A stretch of 64,000 nucleotides of DNA from NCBI RefSeq assembly GCF_001096185.1, contig NZ_CRPU01000003.1:62001-126000 (forward strand), given 5' to 3'. Positions within the stretch are counted from its first letter, which is position 1; each line of letters starts with the position of its first letter. Below are positions 9,879 through 19,186 of the stretch, piece after piece. This DNA is from Streptococcus pneumoniae (GTDB lineage: Bacteria; Bacillota; Bacilli; Lactobacillales; Streptococcaceae). A model generated the notes under the pieces. The model was not told where the DNA came from, searched no databases, and saw nothing but the letters and a program-made list of their open reading frames with translations. Made by a program: the position numbers and the translations under genes.

Positions 9879-10448
9879 TTATTTATTTGCAAAATAGTCT
9901 TCCTTGGTCAAGACATAATGAACTCTTGTCACGATTCGGCCTTCTTCATGCTGGTCCATACAAGCATATGGTTCTACATAGGAAAAACGCATGCCTGATT
10001 TCTCCATGACCTTTCCTGACGCGGGATTAGCCTTATCGTGTAAAGCAACTAACTTATTCATTCCTATCTTCTCAAAAGCTAGCTCAATTACGGCACGATT
10101 GGCTTCTGTCGTTAATCCTTGATTCCAATACTTTTTATTGATAATGTAGCCAATAGCTGCTTTCTTAAGAACAGGATCAATCTTGTGCAAGTCAATAGTT
10201 CCAATAAACTGACCATTGCTTTTTAGTTCTATTCCCCAGCGTCCCAAGGGATTGGCCAAGTAGAACTGACCAATATTATTTTTGGTTTCTTCTACATTTT
10301 GATTGGTTAGAAAAGTGTAACGTGTATTATCCTTATACGAGGCATAGTCAAACATTGCTTCCGCATCATCCAAGGTTACAGGTCTAAGCAATAAACGCTC
10401 TGTCTCCACTATTGGATACTGAGCTAATTTTAAAAAGATTGATTCCAT
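9879..10448 (-). CDS. GNAT-family N-acetyltransferase (RimJ/RimL-like)
   Basis: 189 residues with the RimJ/RimL layout: ETERLLLRPVTLDDAEAMF at the N-terminus, GTIDLHKID strand, the acetyl-CoA loop region IGYIINKKYWNQGLTTEANRAV and NPASGKVMEKSGM near the C-terminus. Members acetylate N-termini of ribosomal proteins or small-molecule amines; the substrate cannot be told here. GGAAG precedes the ATG. It is a single-gene unit between a RUP element and its own terminator, unlikely to be part of the competence operon. Confidence 0.85.
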   Translation of the reverse strand: MESIFLKLAQYPIVETERLLLRPVTLDDAEAMFDYASYKDNTRYTFLTNQNVEETKNNIGQFYLANPLGRWGIELKSNGQFIGTIDLHKIDPVLKKAAIGYIINKKYWNQGLTTEANRAVIELAFEKIGMNKLVALHDKANPASGKVMEKSGMRFSYVEPYACMDQHEEGRIVTRVHYVLTKEDYFANK

Positions 10449-10518
10449 ATATTTCTTCCACTTAAAACATTTCTAATCTAATACAAGGATATTGAATAAA
10501 ACATTTAAAATTCAAATT

Positions 10519-10625
10519 TATAGTAGATTGAAATAAGATATAAACAAATCAATCAGGAAAGTCAAATCAATTTCTAGAAATATTTTAGCAGTCACGACGT
10601 ACTATTCTAGCTTCAATCAACTATA
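10519..10625. repeat. RUP element (107 bp)
   Basis: Exactly 107 bp with imperfect terminal inverted repeats TATAGTAGATTGAA / TTCAATCAACTATA and the internal AAATAAGATATAAACAAATC typical of the pneumococcal RUP. It starts and ends in TA. RUPs have been proposed to be moved by the IS630-Spn1 transposase; no transposase is nearby. It fills the GNAT-phoH gap. Confidence 0.93.
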
Positions 10626-10660
10626 GATTTATCATTGAGATAACTTTAAGTACAAAAGAA

Positions 10661-11665
10661 CTATCCTTCAGATAGAGGTTGAGGATCTAATTCTTCACTC
10701 TCTTCTTTTTTAACTGGAGCTGGTTCATAAGCTCGAATAATCTGAGCAACAACTGGATGGCGAACCACATCCTTAGCTGAAAAATGAACAAAGTCAATCT
10801 GGTGAATGTTCTTGAGCTTTTCTTGGGCATCAATCAAACCGGACTTGACATTACGTGGTAAGTCAATCTGACTGATATCTCCATTGACAATCATCTTAGA
10901 ATTAAAACCTAAACGAGTCAAAAACATCTTCATCTGCATGATAGTCGTATTTTGCGCCTCATCGAGAATGACAAAGGCATCATCCAAGGTTCGTCCACGC
11001 ATATAGGCAAGGGGGGCGATTTCGATAATTTCACGCTCCATGAGACGAGTCGTTTGGTCTTTCCCCAGAATCTGATACAAGGCATCATAAACAGGTCGAA
11101 GGTAAGGATCCACCTTCTCCTTAAGGTCACCCGGAAGAAAACCTAGACTCTCTCCTGCTTCCACCGCTGGACGTGTCAAGATAATCCGCTTGACTTGCCC
11201 ACGTTTAAGAGCTGTCACAGCCAAGGTCACTGCAAGGAAGGTCTTCCCTGTACCTGCTGGCCCAATTCCAAAGGTCACATCATGCTGTTTAACACTGTCC
11301 ACATAAAGTTTTTGACCCAAGGTTTTGACACGGATAGGCTTCCCAGTATTATCCTTGATGATTTCTTCTTCATAAAGGGCGACAAACTTGTCGATTTCAT
11401 CGTTTTTGACCATGCTAATTGCAGTCACCACATCTGGCGTCCCAACCGTCATCCCACGATTCACCAAGACCATGAGAGCTTGAATAACCTGACGAGCTTC
11501 CTCACAGGCAGTCTCTTCTCCCAAAACCTGGACAATCTCCGTACGGGCATGAATCACCACATCAAGCTCTTCTTCCATCAAACGAAGATGGCGTTCATTG
11601 GAACCAAAAAGATGAAACAGGTCATCTGGATGACTCAGTTGAATGTCAATTGAATGTTCCTTCAA
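10661..11665 (-). CDS. phoH: PhoH-family ATPase
   Basis: 334 residues, the usual length of the bacterial PhoH-like (PhoL) ATPase. Walker A is GPAGTGKTFLAV, Walker B region AFVILDEAQNTT, with the following MFLTRLGFNSKMIVNGD typical of the family. The N-terminal about 120 residues form an accessory domain. PhoH proteins couple ATPase activity to RNA metabolism and often lie near ybeY/era in other Firmicutes; the exact role is unsettled. The start is a TTG at 11665, supported by AGAGAGG 7 nt upstream; no ATG in frame has a better site. The C-terminus is acidic (EESEELDPQ). Confidence 0.92.
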   Translation of the reverse strand: MKEHSIDIQLSHPDDLFHLFGSNERHLRLMEEELDVVIHARTEIVQVLGEETACEEARQVIQALMVLVNRGMTVGTPDVVTAISMVKNDEIDKFVALYEEEIIKDNTGKPIRVKTLGQKLYVDSVKQHDVTFGIGPAGTGKTFLAVTLAVTALKRGQVKRIILTRPAVEAGESLGFLPGDLKEKVDPYLRPVYDALYQILGKDQTTRLMEREIIEIAPLAYMRGRTLDDAFVILDEAQNTTIMQMKMFLTRLGFNSKMIVNGDISQIDLPRNVKSGLIDAQEKLKNIHQIDFVHFSAKDVVRHPVVAQIIRAYEPAPVKKEESEELDPQPLSEG

Positions 11666-11750
11666 ATAAAGAACCTCTCTAATCCTTTTATTTCTTTTTA
11701 TTATAGCAAAGGGATGGATAAATTACTAGCCCAAACCTAATGAATAAAGT

Positions 11751-11966
11751 CTAGTGTTCTAAGTATTCTTGCCAGATAGCGTCAAAATCTCCTAGGTTAA
11801 AAGAGAAACTGGCATGCTCCTCCAAAAAGCGACTCACCTCATCAAAATCATCTGTGTGTTTTGGGAAGGCTGACTCCTCAAAAGCTAGGTCTGCCAATAT
11901 AGCCTTGGGACTGTTGCTTTTAGGATTGCGCTCGGTCATGAGCCAAGTGTAAAATGATTTTCTCAT
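11751..11966 (-). CDS. YozE/UPF0346 family small protein
   Basis: 71 residues, matching the YozE SAM-like family ([15 protein letters not shown], ending [16 protein letters not shown]). Function is unknown; conserved in Firmicutes. It starts 8 nt after cvfB, so it is the distal gene of that transcript. The C-terminal half is acidic and aromatic. Confidence 0.88.
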   Translation of the reverse strand: MRKSFYTWLMTERNPKSNSPKAILADLAFEESAFPKHTDDFDEVSRFLEEHASFSFNLGDFDAIWQEYLEH

Positions 11967-11974
11967 ATGGCACC

Positions 11975-12829
11975 CTAAATCAACTCGGTCCCAAACTGGT
12001 CTTGCTTGATTTTACCAGCCTTCATCAAGCCACCGAGTGCTTTCTTGAACTGACCTTTAGAAATGCCAAATGTTGCCTTAATGTCGTCTGGAGATGACTT
12101 ATCATTTAAGGTCATGAAACCGCCATTGCTTTCCAAGTAGGTCAAAATCATCTGGGCATCATTTTCCAACATTTCAAAAGAACGTGGTTTGAGGGAAAGG
12201 TTCAAGGTACGGTCCACTTCACGGAAACCAATGACACGCGCATCTAGAACTTGACCCAATCGTGGCTCTGCGTAGCGTTCGCTAGGATGGATAAAGCCAA
12301 GCATGTTATTTTCTGGCAGGTAAACAAAAGTTCCTGACAGCTTGAGACGGTATACAATAGCTGGCCAGTTTTGATTCTGCATGTTATTATAGGCAGGACG
12401 AGCCAGACGTTGGAAGTCTTCTTGATAGGCTAAGAGTCCCCAGATTCGGTCTTTCTTATCCACTTCAAGACGGATGTAGAGTTGGTCGCCCTTCTTAGGC
12501 CAGAGTTCCTTGAGCTCAGGGAGAATATCGAGTGACACAACGATTTCCTTGTCAGGAAGGCCTGTATCCACAAAGACACCCAAGTCTTTACGAACTTCTG
12601 TGACACATCCCCAACCAAATTGATCCTGAGTGGCAGTCACTTCTAAGGTGGTCAAGCGGAGCTTTTGCTTCATATCTGTATAGGCGAAACCTTTGACTGT
12701 ATCACCTACTGTATGCTGACCTTCTTCCTTAGCAAGAGCATAGGTTTGACCATCCTTTTGCACAAAGTAAAAACGGTCATTTTCATCGATGATCAGTCCA
12801 ACGATAAAACTTGCAAGATTTGTATTCAT
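11975..12829 (-). CDS. cvfB: CvfB, S1-domain RNA-binding regulator
   Basis: 284 residues from the ATG at 12829 (AGAAGGAAAT site). The in-frame start 13 codons upstream has no ribosome site and overlaps the frr terminator. The protein consists of tandem OB/S1 folds ([43 protein letters not shown]) and a C-terminal winged-helix ([20 protein letters not shown]). CvfB/YitL proteins bind RNA and influence virulence gene expression in staphylococci and streptococci. Paired with the YozE gene. Confidence 0.9.
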   Translation of the reverse strand: MNTNLASFIVGLIIDENDRFYFVQKDGQTYALAKEEGQHTVGDTVKGFAYTDMKQKLRLTTLEVTATQDQFGWGCVTEVRKDLGVFVDTGLPDKEIVVSLDILPELKELWPKKGDQLYIRLEVDKKDRIWGLLAYQEDFQRLARPAYNNMQNQNWPAIVYRLKLSGTFVYLPENNMLGFIHPSERYAEPRLGQVLDARVIGFREVDRTLNLSLKPRSFEMLENDAQMILTYLESNGGFMTLNDKSSPDDIKATFGISKGQFKKALGGLMKAGKIKQDQFGTELI

Positions 12830-12842
12830 ATTTCCTTCTTTC

Positions 12843-12878
12843 GAATAAAACTCAGCCAGCAATGCCAACTGAGTTTTT
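12843..12878 (-). terminator. Terminator of pyrH-frr
   Basis: Long stem AAACTCAG...CTGAGTTT with further inner pairing (TTGGC/CTGG), ending in TTTT on the minus strand. It lies between frr and the cvfB start. Confidence 0.85.
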
Positions 12879-12888
12879 CTGTTTATTT

Positions 12889-13446
12889 TTAGACTTCCAA
12901 AAGTTCTTTCTCTTTGTTGGCAGTCATGTCGTCGATGTGTTTAACAGCATCGTCTGTTACTTTTTGAATGTCTTTTTCAAGAGTCTTCAATTCGTCTTCA
13001 GTGATTTCTTTTGCTTTTTCTTGTTTCTTAGCTTCGTCCATAGCATCACGACGGATATTACGAATAGCCACTTTAGCATTCTCGCCGACCTTCTTCACTT
13101 CTTTAGCAAGATCACGACGAGTTTCTTCTGTTAGAGCTGGGATAACCAAGCGAATCACAGAACCATCGTTAGCTGGTGTGATTCCAAGATCAGAAGCGTT
13201 CAAGGCACGTTCGATGTCTTTCAATGAAGACTTGTCAAATGGTGTCACCAACAAAACACGCGCTTCTGGAATGGTAATTGAAGCGATTTGGTTAAGAGGA
13301 GTTTCTACTCCATAGTATTCTACATGTACACGGTCCAGCAAGCTTGCATTGGCACGGCCAGCACGGATACCACCAAATTCACGAGCAAGTGATTGGTGAG
13401 ACTGGGTCATTCTCTCTTTAGCTTTTTCAATAATTGCGTTAGCCAT
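12889..13446 (-). CDS. frr: Ribosome recycling factor
   Basis: 185 residues, the universal RRF length. Signature [19 protein letters not shown] and a Lys/Glu-rich three-helix bundle ([20 protein letters not shown]). With EF-G it splits post-termination ribosomes. Its ATG lies 8 nt after the pyrH stop, the conserved pyrH-frr operon. Confidence 0.98.
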   Translation of the reverse strand: MANAIIEKAKERMTQSHQSLAREFGGIRAGRANASLLDRVHVEYYGVETPLNQIASITIPEARVLLVTPFDKSSLKDIERALNASDLGITPANDGSVIRLVIPALTEETRRDLAKEVKKVGENAKVAIRNIRRDAMDEAKKQEKAKEITEDELKTLEKDIQKVTDDAVKHIDDMTANKEKELLEV

Positions 13447-13454
13447 AATCTTTC

Positions 13455-14192
13455 TTATTCCTTTTCTTCGATATTATTTGAAACTGTTGTTCCGATATTT
13501 TCTCCAAATACGACACGTTTAATGTTGCCTGGTTGATTCATGTTGAAGACAACCAAGTCAATGTCGTTGTCCATTGAGAGGGTTGAAGCTGTTGAGTCCA
13601 TGATACGAAGACCTTTGTTAATAACATCACGGTGGGTCAATTCTTCAAATTTAACAGCTGTCTTGTCCTTCTTAGGATCGGCATTGTAAACACCATCTAC
13701 ACCATTTTTAGCCATCAGGATGGCATCTGCTTCGATTTCAGCTGAACGAAGAGCCGCTGTTGTATCTGTTGAGAAGTAAGGTGAACCAATTCCGGCACCA
13801 AAGATAACGATGCGGCCTTTTTCAAGATGACGAAGGGCACGTCCACGGACATAAGGCTCTGCCACTTGTTGCATAGCAATGGCAGTTTGCACACGTGTAT
13901 CAACCCCAACTTGTTGCAATGAATCTGCCATCACAAGAGCATTCATAACAGTCCCAAGCATTCCTGTGTAATCTGCCTGAACGCGGTCCATACCTGCTTC
14001 TGCAGCAGGTTCCCCACGCCAGAGATTTCCTCCACCAATAACAAGGGCAATTTCGATACCTAAGCTATGAACTTCTTGAATCTCTTTTGCGATTGTTTGA
14101 ACTGTTTGGATATCAATCCCTACGCCACGTTCACCGGCAAGGGCTTCACCTGATAACTTGATTAAAATACGTTTATACTTGGGATTCGCCAT
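13455..14192 (-). CDS. pyrH: UMP kinase
   Basis: 245 residues, amino-acid-kinase fold: [14 protein letters not shown] (phosphate-binding lysine and glycines), GGGNLWRG, and the uridine-binding region near GTGSPY-like [14 protein letters not shown]. Converts UMP to UDP and is allosterically controlled by GTP and UTP. I use the ATG at 14192, 7 nt after AAGGAG, and not the GTG two codons earlier. First gene of pyrH-frr; a TTGAAA/TATAAA promoter lies upstream. Confidence 0.97.
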   Translation of the reverse strand: MANPKYKRILIKLSGEALAGERGVGIDIQTVQTIAKEIQEVHSLGIEIALVIGGGNLWRGEPAAEAGMDRVQADYTGMLGTVMNALVMADSLQQVGVDTRVQTAIAMQQVAEPYVRGRALRHLEKGRIVIFGAGIGSPYFSTDTTAALRSAEIEADAILMAKNGVDGVYNADPKKDKTAVKFEELTHRDVINKGLRIMDSTASTLSMDNDIDLVVFNMNQPGNIKRVVFGENIGTTVSNNIEEKE

Positions 14193-14242
14193 TTTCACTC
14201 TCCTTCTTTTATCCTACCTATTTTATCACAATTTCTAAGATT

Positions 14243-14270
14243 TTTATAGTATCATGAGCAATTCTTTCAA
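14243..14270 (-). promoter_or_regulatory. Probable promoter of pyrH-frr
   Basis: Minus strand TTGAAA (14265-14270), 16-bp spacer, TATAAA (14243-14248). Reasonable match, no other support. Confidence 0.55.
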
Positions 14271-14286
14271 AAAAATTAGACAAAAA

Positions 14287-15621
14287 TTAGACAGTCAAAA
14301 ATTCCTCTAAGTCAGCAAGAGCACGCTCAGCAATTTTTTCATAACGAGCCTTCTTATCACGGATACGCTCGCCTTCCAACTCCTTGATAATTCCGAAATT
14401 GACATTCATTGGTTGGAAATGTTTGCTGTCCGCATGGGTGATGTAATGAGCTAAGCTTCCGATAGCCGTCGTCTCTGGGAAAATAGCCTCGCTTTCTCCC
14501 TTGAAGAGACGAGCCGCGTTAATTCCCGCAACCAAGCCTGACGCTGCGGACTCAACATAGCCTTCCACACCCGTCATCTGACCAGCAAAGAAGAGATTTA
14601 GTTGTTTCTTAGAACGGTAAGTCTGTTCAAGAAGATTTGGTGAATCCATGTAAGAATTGCGATGCATAACACCATAACGAACAAACTCAGCATTTTCAAG
14701 ACCTGGAATCATTTGAAAGACTCGCTTTTGTTCTCCCCATTTGAGGTGGGTCTGGAAACCGACAATGTTGTAGAGGCTACCAGCTGCATTATCCTGACGA
14801 AGTTGCACAACCGCATAAGGTGTTTTGAATTCGCCATCACGAGGGCCTGTGTAGTCGTCTGGATACTCCAAACCGACTGGCTTCATAGGGCCATAAAGCA
14901 TGGTTTTAATACCACGTTTAGCCATGACTTCTATTGGCATACAACCTTCAAAGTACTTTTCTTTTTCGAAAGAATTGAGCGGTGCTTCTTCCGCATTGAC
15001 CAAGGCTTCATGGAAATCCATAAACTCCTGCTTGGTCATGGGAGCGTTGAGATAAGCGGCTTCTCCCTTATCATAACGAGACTTGAGATAGACCTTGCTC
15101 ATATCAATAGTGTTGACGTCGATAATAGGCGCTGCCGCATCGTAGAAATAGAAACCATCGCCGTCATTAAGGGAATGAATTTTCTCAGCTAGGGCATCAC
15201 TAGTCAAGGGACCAGTAGCGACAACCGTAATAACATCCGTCGGCAATTCTGTAATCTCATCACGCACTACTTCGATTAAGGGATGATTGGCTACTTTTTC
15301 GGTCACCATTTGGGAGAAACCATCGCGATCCACCGCAAGGGCACCGCCTGCAGGAACACGTGTAGCTTCTGCTGATTCCAAAATGACAGAACCCAAGCGG
15401 CGCATTTCTTCCTTAAGTAGCCCGACAGCATTGGTCAAAGCATCCCCACGTAGGGAATTGGAACAAACCAACTCAGCAAAATTGTCTGTTTTGTGTTGAG
15501 GTGTTGACTTGACACCACGCATTTCATAAAGTTTAACTGGAATACCACGTTCTGCAATTTGGTAGGCTGCTTCAGAACCTGCCAAACCAGCACCGATAAC
15601 ATTGATATAAGATTGAGACAC
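14287..15621 (-). CDS. trmFO: tRNA m5U54 methyltransferase, folate/FAD-dependent
   Basis: 444 residues from a GTG start at 15621, with AGAGG about 10 nt upstream; this gives the family's usual length and N-terminus [20 protein letters not shown] (FAD Rossmann GxGxxG). TrmFO (formerly Gid) uses methylene-tetrahydrofolate and FADH2 to make ribothymidine at tRNA position 54. CSNSLRGD near residue 50 and the C-terminal [17 protein letters not shown] are family marks. The long untranslated stretch upstream contains a 49-bp tandem repeat array that is probably transcribed as its leader. Confidence 0.95.
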   Translation of the reverse strand: MSQSYINVIGAGLAGSEAAYQIAERGIPVKLYEMRGVKSTPQHKTDNFAELVCSNSLRGDALTNAVGLLKEEMRRLGSVILESAEATRVPAGGALAVDRDGFSQMVTEKVANHPLIEVVRDEITELPTDVITVVATGPLTSDALAEKIHSLNDGDGFYFYDAAAPIIDVNTIDMSKVYLKSRYDKGEAAYLNAPMTKQEFMDFHEALVNAEEAPLNSFEKEKYFEGCMPIEVMAKRGIKTMLYGPMKPVGLEYPDDYTGPRDGEFKTPYAVVQLRQDNAAGSLYNIVGFQTHLKWGEQKRVFQMIPGLENAEFVRYGVMHRNSYMDSPNLLEQTYRSKKQLNLFFAGQMTGVEGYVESAASGLVAGINAARLFKGESEAIFPETTAIGSLAHYITHADSKHFQPMNVNFGIIKELEGERIRDKKARYEKIAERALADLEEFLTV

Positions 15622-15664
15622 GACACTAATACCTCTTTGGGAGTGTGAAGACAAGGTTCACATT

Positions 15665-15938
15665 GAAAAAGCCAATCGGACTTAAGAGCTTTCGAATTTC
15701 TTGGCTCAGGCTGAAAAAGTCCACAGAACTTACTTCGCTTTCAAATTTCCTGGCTCAGGCTGAAAAAGTCCCCCGGACTTACTTCGCTCTCGAGTTTCTT
15801 GGCTCAAGCTGAAAAAGTCCACAGGACTTACTTCGCTTTCGAGTTTCTTGGCTCAGGCTGAAAAAGTCCCCCAGACTTTCCTCGCTCTCGAATTTCTTGG
15901 CTCAGGCTGAAAAAGTCCCCCAGACTTTTTCACTCCCA
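15665..15938 (-). repeat. 49-bp tandem repeat array in the trmFO leader
   Basis: About 5.6 units starting at 15665, 15713, 15762, 15811, 15860 and 15909 (spacing 48 then 49 bp). Each unit begins GAAAAAGTCC-cc-(C/G)GACTT, a small terminator-like hairpin, continues with TTCGCT(T/C)TCGA(A/G)TTTCTT and ends GGCTCAGGCT. Unit 6 stops after its hairpin. The array is bounded by GGGAGTG (near 15640) and CACTCCC (near 15931), which can close it into one large structure. Units abut each other, so it is not a CRISPR. No ORF spans it. Confidence 0.9.
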
Positions 15939-15965
15939 CAAATCTTTCTATTTTTTTCTTCTACT

Positions 15966-15994
15966 AGTATAACAAAAAAAGGGAAGAAGGCAAA
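15966..15994 (-). promoter_or_regulatory. Probable trmFO promoter upstream of the repeat array
   Basis: Minus strand TTTGCC (15989-15994), 17-bp spacer, TATACT (15966-15971) with a TG extension. It overlaps the rsmI terminator. If used, the trmFO mRNA has a leader of over 300 nt containing the repeats. Confidence 0.6.
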
Positions 15995-16001
15995 CTTCCC
16001 T
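15974..16001 (-). terminator. Terminator after rsmI
   Basis: Stem AGGGAAG / CTTCCCT followed by T6 on the minus strand; it lies just beyond the BOX element that follows rsmI. Confidence 0.8.
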
Positions 16002-16005
16002 GTTT

Positions 16006-16194
16006 ATACTCAATAAAAATCAAAGAGCAAACTAGCCGCAGGTTGCTCAAAGTACTGCTTTGAGGTTATAGATAGAACTGACGAAGTCAGCTCAAAACAC
16101 TGTTTTGAGGTTGTGAATAGAACTGACGAAGTCAGTAACCATACCTACGGCAAGGCGACGTTGACGCGGTTTGAAGAGATTTTCGAAGAGTATT
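16006..16194 (-). repeat. BOX element with two boxB units
   Basis: Minus-strand order boxA, two 45-bp boxB copies, boxC. The boxA edge (reading TAATACTCTTCG) overlaps the TAA stop of rsmI, so the element abuts or supplies the end of that gene. Confidence 0.93.
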
Positions 16195-17071
16195 AGTCAT
16201 TTTCTTGGTTTTCTTCCCAGTCGTGATAGGCAGCGTAGAGCTGGCTTTTATTCCACTGGTAAATCTTAGCGACTTCCTTAATAGCTTGATTTTTCTTCAT
16301 ACCTTGCTGGATGCGTACTTGTATTTCTGAAAACAAGTCCTCCTCGTCTTTTTCTTCTACATCCTGACTGGCACCTTCAACGATGAGAAGGCACTCGCCC
16401 TTAAGTGGCGTTTCAGAAATGCTTTCCAGCAATTCAGAAATGGTACCTCTTTGGTATTCTTCATAGATTTTGGTCAATTCTCTGACCAAGACGACCGAGC
16501 GATCACCGTAGACTTCTAGCATATTTTCCAAAGTATCTGCCACACGATGGGGTGATTCATAGAAAATTTGTGTTTCTGGATAGTCTTTTTTTGAGTCGAA
16601 AAATTGCTTTTGCTGGCCTGATTTTCTCGGTAAAAAGCCGTAAAAGATATGTGGCTGTGGCGCTAAACCACTGGCAATCAAGGCAGAAATTCCTGCAGAG
16701 GCACCTGGAACAGTGACAACTGCGATTTCTTCCTCAATGGCTGCCTTAACCAAATCATGACCAGGGTCTGAGATGCTAGGCAGACCCGCATCAGAAACCT
16801 GAGCAATACTTTGCCCTGCTTTCAGGAAACCAATCAAATCAGGAATTTTTTCCTTAGCATTATGCTCATGAAAACTGATCTGCTTTGTCTGAATGTCGAA
16901 ATGCTTGAGCAAAAGACCTGTATTGCGCGTATCCTCAGCTGCAATCCAGTCCACTTCTTTCAAGGTCTGAATAGCTCGAAATGTCATATCATCTAGATTG
17001 CCAATCGGCGTTGCTACTAGGTACAGCTTCCCGTAGGAAGACTGCCCCTTAAAACTTTTTTGAATCTGCAT
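16193..17071 (-). CDS. rsmI: 16S rRNA (C1402-2'-O) methyltransferase
   Basis: 292 residues, tetrapyrrole-methylase fold: GKLYLVATPIGNLDDMTFRA at the start, AAEDTRNTGLLL, and the SAM-binding ISDPGHDLV and VPGASAGISALI. RsmI methylates the ribose of C1402 in the 30S decoding centre. The ATG has AGGGAG. Translation starts 2 nt after the yabA stop, in the tmk-holB-yabA-rsmI string. The last residues (about ENQEND) are fixed by the BOX insertion boundary and are slightly longer than the pneumococcal form I remember. Confidence 0.95.
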   Translation of the reverse strand: MQIQKSFKGQSSYGKLYLVATPIGNLDDMTFRAIQTLKEVDWIAAEDTRNTGLLLKHFDIQTKQISFHEHNAKEKIPDLIGFLKAGQSIAQVSDAGLPSISDPGHDLVKAAIEEEIAVVTVPGASAGISALIASGLAPQPHIFYGFLPRKSGQQKQFFDSKKDYPETQIFYESPHRVADTLENMLEVYGDRSVVLVRELTKIYEEYQRGTISELLESISETPLKGECLLIVEGASQDVEEKDEEDLFSEIQVRIQQGMKKNQAIKEVAKIYQWNKSQLYAAYHDWEENQEND

Positions 17072-17073
17072 GC

Positions 17074-17391
17074 CTACTCCCTGTACAACAACTCGTCACA
17101 GAACATACATTCCTCATCCTGCTCTCGACGTTGCCCATAAAAATCATTACATACGTGAAAACCATCTTTATAAATGCGACGGACACTTTCACGAACATGC
17201 TTAGCCTTGACAGGAGCGTCTGCTTCCACCTCACCCAAGCGTTCGCGCAACTTACTATTTTCCAAGCGAAGAGCTGTATTTTCCTCTACCAGGCTCTTGA
17301 GATTTTTCTTGATGGCTTCCACATCGGCCAAGGTTACCAATAACTGTTGGGAAAAATCATCCAGCGCGTCAAATAATTCTTTTTTGTCCAT
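17074..17391 (-). CDS. yabA: YabA, DNA replication initiation control protein
   Basis: 105 residues from the ATG at 17391, preceded by GGAAAGGG. An N-terminal leucine-zipper coiled coil (about 1-60, [20 protein letters not shown]) mediates tetramer formation. The C-terminal zinc-binding segment has HVCNDFYG and CMFC (one His, three Cys). In Bacillus YabA bridges DnaA and the sliding clamp DnaN to block re-initiation. It sits right after holB, a clamp-loader gene. Confidence 0.94.
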   Translation of the reverse strand: MDKKELFDALDDFSQQLLVTLADVEAIKKNLKSLVEENTALRLENSKLRERLGEVEADAPVKAKHVRESVRRIYKDGFHVCNDFYGQRREQDEECMFCDELLYRE

Positions 17392-17430
17392 AAACCAGCC
17401 CTTTCCTTTCTTTATCATTCATTTTTTAGT

Positions 17431-18321
17431 TTATATTTCTTTCAAGACCAGATATTCCATGGCATTTTGAAAGCTGACATTAGCTTGCCACATTTTTCTA
17501 GCTTCTAGCAAATCTTGTAGAATCACTCTTACTCTTGCTTGCAGGAGGTCCTGCCCACAGAGGACTTCAAGAATCCGTAAAACCTGATCTTGTTTTTCCT
17601 TGTCATCTGCCAAGCTAGCTAGTTTAGCAACCTGCAAATAACTTTCTTTTTTCTTAGCCACTAACCAAGTCAGCAGGCGTTCACTTTCATCCACCAAGGT
17701 CCAAAAACTTGCCTGATTGGCTAACTTTTCTGCTTCAGCTCGCGATTGACTAAACTGGGCTAGGAGAGTCGCTTTTTTCTTGACCAGACCTGCTTGTTCT
17801 AATTGATGGATGAGTTTTTCTTCTTGTTTTTTAAAGTGGAAAATCTGGGTCCGACTTCGGATGGTCGGTAAAATCTTTTCTTCATCGCTTGTCAAGAAGA
17901 AAATATAAACCTCACTCTGGGGTTCTTCGATGACCTTGAGCAGAGAATTGGCTGCGTTGGGGTGCATCTTCTCAGCTTGCTCGATAATAAAAACCTGCTG
18001 CTGGCTTTCAATCCCTGCTTGGGAAAACTGTCCCACCAATTCCCGAATCCGTTCTGTCTTGATGACCTGATTAACTGGCTTAATCAAGGTAACATCAGGA
18101 AATTCTCCCTGTTCAATCAGCTTACAATTTCGACATTTCTCACATGGTAAAACACCTACTTTATCTGTACAAAAAAGGCTCTTAGCCAAAAACTGCGCCA
18201 TTTCCAAGCTTCCAAAGAAACCTGAAAAAAGATAGGCATGATTGAGCTGGTCTTGCTCCAAGATACGTACAAAGCGGTCAAACTGTTCTGGCTGCCAGAC
18301 CTTTAGTTGATCTTGTTTCAT
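17431..18321 (-). CDS. holB: DNA polymerase III delta' subunit
   Basis: 296 residues. RarA-like AAA+ fold of a clamp-loader subunit: [10 protein letters not shown] (degenerate P-loop), zinc-type cysteines [29 protein letters not shown] and the sensor-1 region [14 protein letters not shown]. It works with HolA and DnaX to load the sliding clamp. Its ATG overlaps the tmk stop (4 nt), the conserved tmk-holB arrangement. Confidence 0.93.
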   Translation of the reverse strand: MKQDQLKVWQPEQFDRFVRILEQDQLNHAYLFSGFFGSLEMAQFLAKSLFCTDKVGVLPCEKCRNCKLIEQGEFPDVTLIKPVNQVIKTERIRELVGQFSQAGIESQQQVFIIEQAEKMHPNAANSLLKVIEEPQSEVYIFFLTSDEEKILPTIRSRTQIFHFKKQEEKLIHQLEQAGLVKKKATLLAQFSQSRAEAEKLANQASFWTLVDESERLLTWLVAKKKESYLQVAKLASLADDKEKQDQVLRILEVLCGQDLLQARVRVILQDLLEARKMWQANVSFQNAMEYLVLKEI

Positions 18322-18956
18322 TTAGCTAATCCCATTCTATCAAACAAGACAGCCTTGGTAGTTTCCACAACTTGCTCCAAAGGAAAACTAGCATCAATCT
18401 TGACAATACGACTTCCTTCTTTGTCCAGAAGAGAAAGGTAACCTTGACGGACTTTTTTATGCAAGTCCAACCCTTCCAAGTCCAAACGATTGACCTCACG
18501 ATTGCTATTAGCAGCAATGCGAGCCAGTCCTTCTTCCACCTCGATGTCAAAATAGAGTGTCAAATCAGGTTTAAGGCCATCTGTCGCAAACTGATTGAGC
18601 CAATCAATGGCGTCAATATCCAAGCCACGACCAAATCCCTGATAGGCAACGGAACTATCGATGAAGCGGTCCATAATGACCAACTTGCCAGCTTCAAGGG
18701 CTGGAAGAACTTTTTCCACCAAGTGCTGTCTGCGACTAGCAATATAAAGAAGCAACTCTGTCTTCGCATCCATCTGAGTATGACTTGGATCCAAAATCAC
18801 TTCCCGAATCTTCTCTCCTATCAAGACACCTCCTGGTTCACGGGTCTTCAGCACCTCGACTCCTTTTTCCTCTAAAATTGGGAGCAGAGCCTCTAAAACA
18901 CTAGTCTTTCCTGCTCCCTCTGGTCCCTCAAGAGAGACTAAAAATCCTTTTGACAT
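18318..18956 (-). CDS. tmk: Thymidylate kinase
   Basis: 212 residues. P-loop [15 protein letters not shown], the DR(F/Y) motif [16 protein letters not shown] and the LID region. It converts dTMP to dTDP. First gene of tmk-holB-yabA-rsmI. Confidence 0.97.
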   Translation of the reverse strand: MSKGFLVSLEGPEGAGKTSVLEALLPILEEKGVEVLKTREPGGVLIGEKIREVILDPSHTQMDAKTELLLYIASRRQHLVEKVLPALEAGKLVIMDRFIDSSVAYQGFGRGLDIDAIDWLNQFATDGLKPDLTLYFDIEVEEGLARIAANSNREVNRLDLEGLDLHKKVRQGYLSLLDKEGSRIVKIDASFPLEQVVETTKAVLFDRMGLAK

Positions 18957-19036
18957 GTCTAACTCATTTCTTTTTTACTACTTCTATTCTATCAAAAAAA
19001 TGGGGGTTTGTGACAATCTTTTTGTCTTCTCATTTC

Positions 19037-19149
19037 ATACTCAATGAAAATTAAAGAGCAAACTAGGAAGCTAGCCACAGGTTGCTCAAAACACTGTTTT
19101 GAGGTTGCAGATGGAAGCTGACGCAGTTTGAAGAGATTTTCGAAGAGTA
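19037..19149 (-). repeat. Shortened BOX element
   Basis: boxC and the start of boxB are intact, but the boxB ACTGACGAAGTCAGT hairpin and most of boxA are missing: GAGGTTGCAG runs directly into AAGCTGACGCAGTTTGAAG. An internal deletion derivative between tmk and proC. Confidence 0.88.
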
Positions 19150-19157
19150 CCAACCAC

Positions 19158-19186
19158 CAAAAAGAGGCAGACAAAGCCACCTCTTA
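19158..19186 (-). terminator. Terminator of proBAC
   Basis: Stem AAGAGG / CCTCTT with some inner pairing and a TTTTT tail on the minus strand; its first arm overlaps the proC stop codon. Confidence 0.7.

Noticed and set aside
11195-11653. 152-codon ORF antisense to phoH
   Set aside because: Opposite strand of a conserved gene, no ribosome site, composition of a shadow frame.
14662-15192. 176-codon ORF antisense to trmFO
   Set aside because: Shadow of trmFO codon pattern; no start signals or family resemblance.
15665-15938. Tandem repeats considered as a CRISPR array
   Set aside because: Units are contiguous 49-mers without unique spacers, and no cas genes are nearby.
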